Assembly: GCA_049688015.1 (NCBI GenBank)
Contig: JBAVJZ010000147.1
Location: 1-44,472 of the forward strand
Reading direction: 5' to 3'
DNA: 44,472 bases
DNA from: CSP1-8 sp049688015
Lineage (GTDB): Bacteria > Desulfobacterota > Deferrimicrobia > Deferrimicrobiales > Deferrimicrobiaceae
Position numbers and translations under genes: made by a program
The notes under the pieces: model-generated
What the model was told of the DNA's origin: nothing
The model's database searches: none
What the model saw: only the letters and a program-made list of their open reading frames with translations
Shown here: positions 39,494 to 44,472 of the stretch, piece by piece
Layout of the letters: each line of letters starts with the position of its first letter
Numbering within the stretch: position 1 is the first letter of the stretch

Positions 39494-41112
39494 GTTTCAT
39501 CTTCCTGCCTGCCCGTTTTCCGGTTGTTGGACGATGGACGATCGGATCGTCCGAATCCTCCGCCACCGGGCGTGGAGACGAGCAGCCTGTCTCCCGTTTC
39601 CACGGCGATGTGGAACTTCCCCGGGAGCCGCGTCTCCTCCCCGCGACGAACGAGTACGTTTTCCCCGCAGGAACCCGGCTCCCCTCCCGACAGTCCGTAC
39701 GGGGGGATCTCCCTCCGCTCCGAGATCATCGTGACGGTCGCGGGCGCAAGGAACTCGATGTCCCTATGGATGCCGTCTCCTCCGGAGAACCTCCCTCTTC
39801 CCCCCGACCCGGACCGGATCGCATACCGGGTGACCTTCAGCGGGTAGGCGTGTTCGAGAGCCTCGATCGGGGTGTTCATCGTGTTCGTCATGTGGGTCTG
39901 CACCGCGCTCGCCCCATCGTGTACCGGCGTCGCGCCGCATCCGCCCCCGATCGTCTCATAATAGGCGTAGGGCCCGCCTGTGCGGGGGTCCACGCCCCCC
40001 ACCGTGAGGTTGTTCATTGTGCCCGCCGAGGCTGCCGGGATCCGCTCGGGGAGAGCCTGCGCGAGCGCCCCCAGGAGGACATCCGTGATCCGTTGCGACG
40101 TCTCCACGTTCCCAGCGGCCACCGCGGCGGGAAACCGTGCGTCCACCACCGTGCCGGGTTGCGTTACGACCCGGAGGGGCCGCATGATGCCGGCGTTCGA
40201 GGGGATGTCGCCCCCCACGATGCTTCGGAAGACGTAGAAGACCGCGGAAAGCGTGATGGCGTAGGTGGCGTTCACGCTTCCCTTAACCTGAGGAGCGGAA
40301 TCCGAGAAGTCGACGACGGCCGTTTCGCCCCGAACCGAGACCGTAACCGAGATCCGGACGGGTCCCGGAACGACGCCGTCGCCGTCCAGCCAGTCCTCGA
40401 AACGGTACTCGCCGTCCGGTATCCCGGCGATGGCCGCCCGCGTCATCCGCTCGGCGTAGCCTTTGAGCTCCTCCGTGTACCGGAGCACCTCGGAGGTCCC
40501 GTACTTCCCGCAGACCTCGAGCATTCTCCGCTCCCCGATGCGGTTCGCCGCGACCTGGGCGGTCAGGTCCCCTTCGCGTTCCTGCGGAGTGCGCACGTTC
40601 GCGAGGATCAGGGCGAGGACGTCCTTCTGCATCCTCTCTCCCGCCACGAGCTTGACCGGCGGGATCCGGAATCCCTCCTGGAATATCTCCGTCGAGAGGG
40701 GGAGGGACCCCGGGGACATCCCCCCGATGTCCGCGTGATGGGCCCGGTTCGCCACGTAGAAGAGCGGGGAACGGGCGCCTGCAGGGTAGACGGGAGAGAC
40801 CATCGTCAGATCCGGCAGGTGCGTTCCCCCGCTGAACGGGTCGTTTACGATCACCACATCCCACGGTTCCATCGGCACCTTCTCGACCGCGCTCTTCACG
40901 GAGAGAGGCATCGACCCGAGGTGCACAGCGATGTGGGCGGCTTGCGCCACCATCTCTCCGCGGCCATCGAAGAGGGCGCAGGAGAAGTCCCGGCGCTCCT
41001 TGATGTTCGGAGAATAGCCGGTCCGGCAGAGCGCCACCCCCATCTCCTCCGCGATCGAGGAGAAGAGATTCTTGTAGACCTCGAGCTTGATCGGGTCGAA
41101 CGACATCGTCAT
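39490..41112 (-). CDS. hyuB: Hydantoinase B / oxoprolinase family subunit
   Basis: A 540-residue HyuB protein. Signatures are MSFDPIKLEVYKNLFSSIAEEMG at the start, RRDFSCALFDGRGEMVAQAAHIAVHLGSMP, VVIVNDPFSGGTHLPDL, the metal-site block FYVANRAHHADIGGMSPGS, and ETIGGGCGA with HMTNTMNTPIEALE. It partners HyuA in ATP-dependent cleavage of hydantoins or 5-oxoproline-like lactams, or in related carboxylation reactions. The exact substrate is not predictable. ATG 41112 overlaps the hyuA stop by four bases, so expression is coupled. The C-terminus ends in a hydrophilic tail (SSNNRKTGRQEDET). Confidence 0.93.
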   Translation of the reverse strand: MTMSFDPIKLEVYKNLFSSIAEEMGVALCRTGYSPNIKERRDFSCALFDGRGEMVAQAAHIAVHLGSMPLSVKSAVEKVPMEPWDVVIVNDPFSGGTHLPDLTMVSPVYPAGARSPLFYVANRAHHADIGGMSPGSLPLSTEIFQEGFRIPPVKLVAGERMQKDVLALILANVRTPQEREGDLTAQVAANRIGERRMLEVCGKYGTSEVLRYTEELKGYAERMTRAAIAGIPDGEYRFEDWLDGDGVVPGPVRISVTVSVRGETAVVDFSDSAPQVKGSVNATYAITLSAVFYVFRSIVGGDIPSNAGIMRPLRVVTQPGTVVDARFPAAVAAGNVETSQRITDVLLGALAQALPERIPAASAGTMNNLTVGGVDPRTGGPYAYYETIGGGCGATPVHDGASAVQTHMTNTMNTPIEALEHAYPLKVTRYAIRSGSGGRGRFSGGDGIHRDIEFLAPATVTMISERREIPPYGLSGGEPGSCGENVLVRRGEETRLPGKFHIAVETGDRLLVSTPGGGGFGRSDRPSSNNRKTGRQEDET

Positions 41113-43112
41113 CGGGGCGCCCCGCGGGGTTTAAGGACCAGGTTCCCGCGGCGGTCGACGCGGCACTCCCATCCCGACGGGATGTAGACCGTCGAGCTGA
41201 ACTCCACGACGACCGCAGGTCCCGTCACGAGGGTCCCCGGCGCGAGACCGCCACGGCGGTAGACGCCGACTTCCCGCTCCTCCCCGTTTTCCACGAGGAT
41301 GCGCTCCTCCAGAAACGCCGCGCGTGGGTCCTCCCCAGAAAGATCCCGTTGCGGAAAGACCGGCTTGCCCACGGTTCCGACCGCCCGGACGCGCACGTTG
41401 ACGATCTCGGTCTCCCGTTCCGGGTCCTGGTAGCCGTACATTCGCTGGTGCTCCCGGTGGAACTCCCCCTCGAATTCGTCGCCGAACGGCACGGTGATCT
41501 CGTACGACTGCCCGCGGTAGCGCATGTCGAGGAACCGCTCCACCCGAATGTCCCTGGAAGGGACTCCCTCCTTGCCCAGATCGGCCAACGCCTGCTCCGC
41601 AAGCGGCGCGAAGAAGGAGCCGATATCCTCCCGGGATACGGCCGCCGTTTTTCGCAGGTGGGTCCGGGAATAGTCCCTGATCACGTCGGAGAGGAGCATC
41701 CCGAGGGCGGACAAAAGCCCGGGGTTCTCCGGGACGAGCACATTCGGGATGGAAAGCGCCGCCGCCAGATCGCACGCGTGGAGCGGGCCCGCCCCTCCGA
41801 AGCAGACCAGGACGAATTCCCGGGGATCGTACCCTTTCTCGACGGAGACGACCCGGATCGCACGCTCCATGGCGGCGTTGGCGACCCGTACCACCCCCTC
41901 CGCGGCCGCCATCGGCGATACAGACAGCCGGGACGCCAGCGCCCGGATCCTCTCCTCCACGCGCTCTGCCGCAAGGCGCATCCTTCCTCCGAGGAAGTGG
42001 TCCGGCAGGAGGCGTCCGAGGTACAGGTTCGCGTCGGTGGTCGTGATCTCTTCCCCCTTCCCGTAGCAGGCAGGGCCCGGGTCCGCCCCCGCGCTCTCCG
42101 GTCCCACCCGAAGCGCTCCCCCGGCATCCACGCGGGCGATCGAACCGCCCCCCGCGCCCACCGTGTGGATGTCGATCATGGGGACCCGGACGGGGAAGCC
42201 GGCGACGGACGCCTCTGCCGTCGTGCGGATCCCCCCGTCGCACAGAGACACGTCCGTGGAGGTTCCCCCCATATCGAATGTGATCACGTGGGTCAACCCG
42301 GCGGCCCGGGCCGTCTCGAACGCTCCCACAACGCCCCCCGCCGGACCCGAGAGGATCGTCCGGACCGACTCCCTCTTCGCCGTCTCCGCGGCAATGCTCC
42401 CGCCGTTGGATTGCATGATTCGCAGGGCGTCCGTGCCTATCTCCCGGTCGAGATGCGAGAGATACCGGTCCATGAGCGGGGAGACGTAGGCGTTCACCAC
42501 GGTTGTGGAGGTCCGCTCGAACTCCCGGTATTCGGGCAGGATCCGGTGGGAGACCGAAACGGGGATCCCCAGCACTTCCGCCAGGGCCGCGACCGTCTCC
42601 TCGTGGGCATGGTTGGCGTACGCATGGAGGAGGCAGATGGCGAGGGACTCGATGCCCGACTTCCGGATCTTATCGAGGACTTCCCGGACCTCCAGGGCTT
42701 CCGGCGTCTTCTCCGCCTCGCCGCTGCACAGGATGCGCTCGTCGACGCCGAACCGTAACCGCGCATCGACCAAGGGGTCCGGACGAACGACGAAGAGCCG
42801 GTAGATGTCGGGGCGCGTCTGCCGCCCGATCTCCAGCACGTCCTCGAACCCCTTCGTGGAGATCAGGGCGGTCCGAACCCCCTTCCGCTCCAGGAGGGCG
42901 TTCGTCGCCACCGTGGACCCGTGGACGATGCTCTTCGGTCCGGCAAGATCCGTTTCGTTAAGCCCCGCGAGTACCGCCTCCGCGGGGTTGCCCGGGGTGG
43001 ACAGCACTTTGTGCGCGCTCACCCGGCCGTCGTGGAACACGAGGATGTCCGTGAACGTGCCGCCGGTGTCGACCCCGACCCTTGCCGGACGCTCTCCCGA
43101 TGGCGGGTTCAT
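41109..43112 (-). CDS. hyuA: Hydantoinase A / oxoprolinase family ATP-binding subunit
   Basis: A 667-residue ASKHA-fold ATPase. It has VGVDTGGTFTDILVF at the N-terminus, HGSTVATNALLERKG, the second ATP motif THVITFDMGGTSTDVSLCDGG, and VLVCFGGAGPLHACDLA. It activates the amide or carboxylate of a hydantoin or lactam substrate with ATP, for cleavage with HyuB. GGAGGAATGC directly before ATG 43112 fixes the start; the open frame to 43235 would run through the promoter. No amidohydrolase, racemase or transporter is beside the pair, so the substrate cannot be inferred from context. Confidence 0.93.
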   Translation of the reverse strand: MNPPSGERPARVGVDTGGTFTDILVFHDGRVSAHKVLSTPGNPAEAVLAGLNETDLAGPKSIVHGSTVATNALLERKGVRTALISTKGFEDVLEIGRQTRPDIYRLFVVRPDPLVDARLRFGVDERILCSGEAEKTPEALEVREVLDKIRKSGIESLAICLLHAYANHAHEETVAALAEVLGIPVSVSHRILPEYREFERTSTTVVNAYVSPLMDRYLSHLDREIGTDALRIMQSNGGSIAAETAKRESVRTILSGPAGGVVGAFETARAAGLTHVITFDMGGTSTDVSLCDGGIRTTAEASVAGFPVRVPMIDIHTVGAGGGSIARVDAGGALRVGPESAGADPGPACYGKGEEITTTDANLYLGRLLPDHFLGGRMRLAAERVEERIRALASRLSVSPMAAAEGVVRVANAAMERAIRVVSVEKGYDPREFVLVCFGGAGPLHACDLAAALSIPNVLVPENPGLLSALGMLLSDVIRDYSRTHLRKTAAVSREDIGSFFAPLAEQALADLGKEGVPSRDIRVERFLDMRYRGQSYEITVPFGDEFEGEFHREHQRMYGYQDPERETEIVNVRVRAVGTVGKPVFPQRDLSGEDPRAAFLEERILVENGEEREVGVYRRGGLAPGTLVTGPAVVVEFSSTVYIPSGWECRVDRRGNLVLKPRGAPR

Positions 43113-43181
43113 GCATTCCTCCGCAACGCTGCCGGCATGGCTCTTTTCGCCCTCCCGAGTCATTCCCGTCCGTGGACGAGT

Positions 43182-43187
43182 ATTATA
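43182..43187 (-). promoter_or_regulatory. Consensus -10 for hyuA
   Basis: The minus strand reads GCAATATAATACTC, with a perfect TATAAT about 65 bases before the hyuA start. The -35 position (ATGCCC) is poor. The remaining gap to 43349 shows no gene. Confidence 0.4.
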
Positions 43188-43349
43188 TTGCACGGTTGTT
43201 TTGGGGGCATCCACCGTGTACACTTCCGCCACCAAGGGGGGATGGAAAGGAAAGGGAAACCCGGCATCGCGCCAGTTTCCTGTTTTTCGTGGATTCGGCC
43301 CGTGTTGCCTCGCCCAACGGCGATAGCCGGAACGTTCCGGGCGAACGAC

Positions 43350-44472
43350 CTATTCCGGCAATCCTGCCTTAAGAAGCATCTCCCTCTGATTTCTGGCGAA
43401 CGCCGGATCTTTCGGGAGCGAGACGGTCTCCAGATACCCCTTTACGCTGAAATTCGGCTTCAGGCGAAGGATCTCGGCCGCCTCGGACCGCATCTCGTCT
43501 TCCCGGCCCTGCTGGGCGTAAATCGCGGCCAGATCGACGTGTGGCGCGGCCCACTTCGGGTTTTTCTGGACGGCGACCTTGTACCATTCGATCGCCTTGT
43601 CGGTCTGGCCCGTCACGTGATACGCCCTTCCCAGGGAATGCGGGTATTGGGGACGAAAGTCCGGGTTCAGTCGCATCACTTTCTTGATCAGCCCGATCGC
43701 CTCCTCCGCCTCCGGTTTGCCGACATACGTCAACACGTGCGCCGTGATGTAAATGGAGTTGATATAGTTCGGTTCCAGCTCATAGCACTTCCTCGCGTTG
43801 GCGAGCGCTTCCTCGTAGCGCCCCTCCCGGACCTGGATGTTGGCCAGGAGCATGTAGGGGCCATAGTACGAAGGGTCCATCGTGCGGACCTTCTCCGCCA
43901 GCTCGACGGCCTGCCGCAGCTTCTCCTTGCCCTCCGGCCCCGACCTGAGAGAACCTTCCTTCAATAAGGTCCATGCGATGCCCATCCATCCCAGCACGGA
44001 CTCCGGCTCCAGTTCGGTCACCTTTTGATACCATTTCCGGGCTTGGATCTGGTCCTCGAGGGTCCACCGTTCGTAATAGGCATACCCGCGCTGGACGGCC
44101 TCCCACGCCTCCAGGCTGTTTACCCTCCGACGGATGATCTTCGCGAAGTCTCCGTCCGTCATCTCTCCCGCCAGCGAGGACGCGAGATCGAGAATGATCT
44201 CGTCCCTGGCCTGGAAGAACTCCTTTTCGTCCCGATCGTACCGTTCCGCCCACACGTGGTCGCCCGTGGTCCCGTCGATCAGCTAGACGTTGACCCGCAA
44301 CCGTTTTCCGGATCTCTGGACGCTGCCCTCCACGACGTACTGCACCCCCAGTTCCTGGCTGATCAGCCGAACATCCGCGGGCTTTCCCTTGTATTTGAGC
44401 GTCGAGCTCCGGGCGATCACGAAGAGACGGGGGAGCTTCGATATGGAGGTGATGATGTCGTCCGTGAGCCCG
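43350..44472 (-). pseudogene. TolB-N/TPR protein (adenylate cyclase-associated type), interrupted by an amber codon
   Basis: The gene runs off the right edge. In one frame it reads (minus strand, from 44471) a TolB-N-like domain (KLPRLFVIARSSTLKYKG, LGVQYVVEGSVQRSGKRLRV), then NV-stop-LIDGTTGDHVWAERYDRDEKEF, then several TPR repeats (WYKVAVQKNPKWAAPHVDLA, LGRAYHVTGQTDKAIEW) to a TAG at 43350. The in-frame TAG is at 44283-44285, exactly where relatives have glutamine (VNVQLID), so one C-to-T change separates it from an intact gene. Related proteins are adenylate/guanylate cyclases or regulators with a C-terminal TPR sensor. The part after the stop, with its best ATG at 44255, may be expressed alone, but no ribosome site supports that. 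It is either a recent pseudogene or a sequence error. Confidence 0.8.

Noticed and set aside
44283..44285. Amber codon as a pyrrolysine site
   Set aside because: The position is a glutamine in relatives, the protein is not a methylamine methyltransferase, and no pyl genes are in the window. A CAG-to-TAG change is simpler.

Overview
The window is GC-rich bacterial chromosome with densely packed operons. A nonaheme c-/b-type cytochrome of the CbcL kind, a Rieske/cytochrome b pair whose cytochrome b carries two c-type heme domains, a DUF1614 protein and a glycine-rich secreted protein point to a Desulfobacterota-like (Geobacter/Desulfuromonadia-type) respiratory bacterium. This is an inference from gene content; the window has no rRNA or other phylogenetic marker. 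I see no tRNA, rRNA, CRISPR array, intact insertion sequence or phage gene.

Layout. 1-1766 (+): the end of a secreted-type glycine-rich protein, a signal-peptide protein with a glycine-rich tail, and an outer-membrane beta-barrel. 1809-8276 (-): a tartrate/D-malate operon in transcription order tctC, hairpin, tctA, tctB, two tartrate/D-malate dehydrogenase paralogs, tarD. 8537-12871 (-): CbcL-like quinol-oxidising cytochrome, DUF1614 membrane protein and ClC chloride channel/transporter. 13172-19100 (+): a NodT / adaptor / RND efflux operon with a ~166-bp inverted-repeat element between the last two genes. 19274-22714: an orphan histidine kinase (+) facing a GH15 glucoamylase-like enzyme (-). 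23025-25578 (+): the Rieske/cytochrome b-cc complex. 25738-29243 (-): gnd, zwf, a histidine phosphatase and a universal stress protein. 29688-34515: a DedA-PAP2-LssY triple fusion (+) converging on mprF (-). 34729-36837 (+): a CoA-transferase and an AT-richer lipoprotein gene. 37033-38261 (-): a DUF4398 lipoprotein and an OmpA-type lipoprotein with a clear promoter and terminator. 38641-43112: a QueG-like Fe-S protein (+) converging on hyuA-hyuB (-). 43350-44472 (-): a TolB-N/TPR gene broken by an in-frame amber codon and running off the window.

How the genes work together. The tct/tartrate operon imports a C4 hydroxy-diacid with a binding-protein-dependent tripartite carrier and turns it into oxaloacetate (TarD) and/or pyruvate and related products (the two dehydrogenases). 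Electrons in the quinone pool can leave through two separate machines, the CbcL-like cytochrome and the Rieske/cytochrome b-cc complex. gnd-zwf supplies the oxidative pentose phosphate steps, but no 6-phosphogluconolactonase is present. The rest is mostly envelope biology: efflux, lipid flipping and modification (MprF, DedA-PAP2-LssY) and peptidoglycan-binding lipoproteins. The points most worth a second look are the inverted repeat that captures the RND gene's ribosome-binding site, the CbcL/DUF1614/ClC block, the cytochrome b-cc fusion, the DedA-PAP2-LssY fusion facing mprF, and the amber codon at the right edge.
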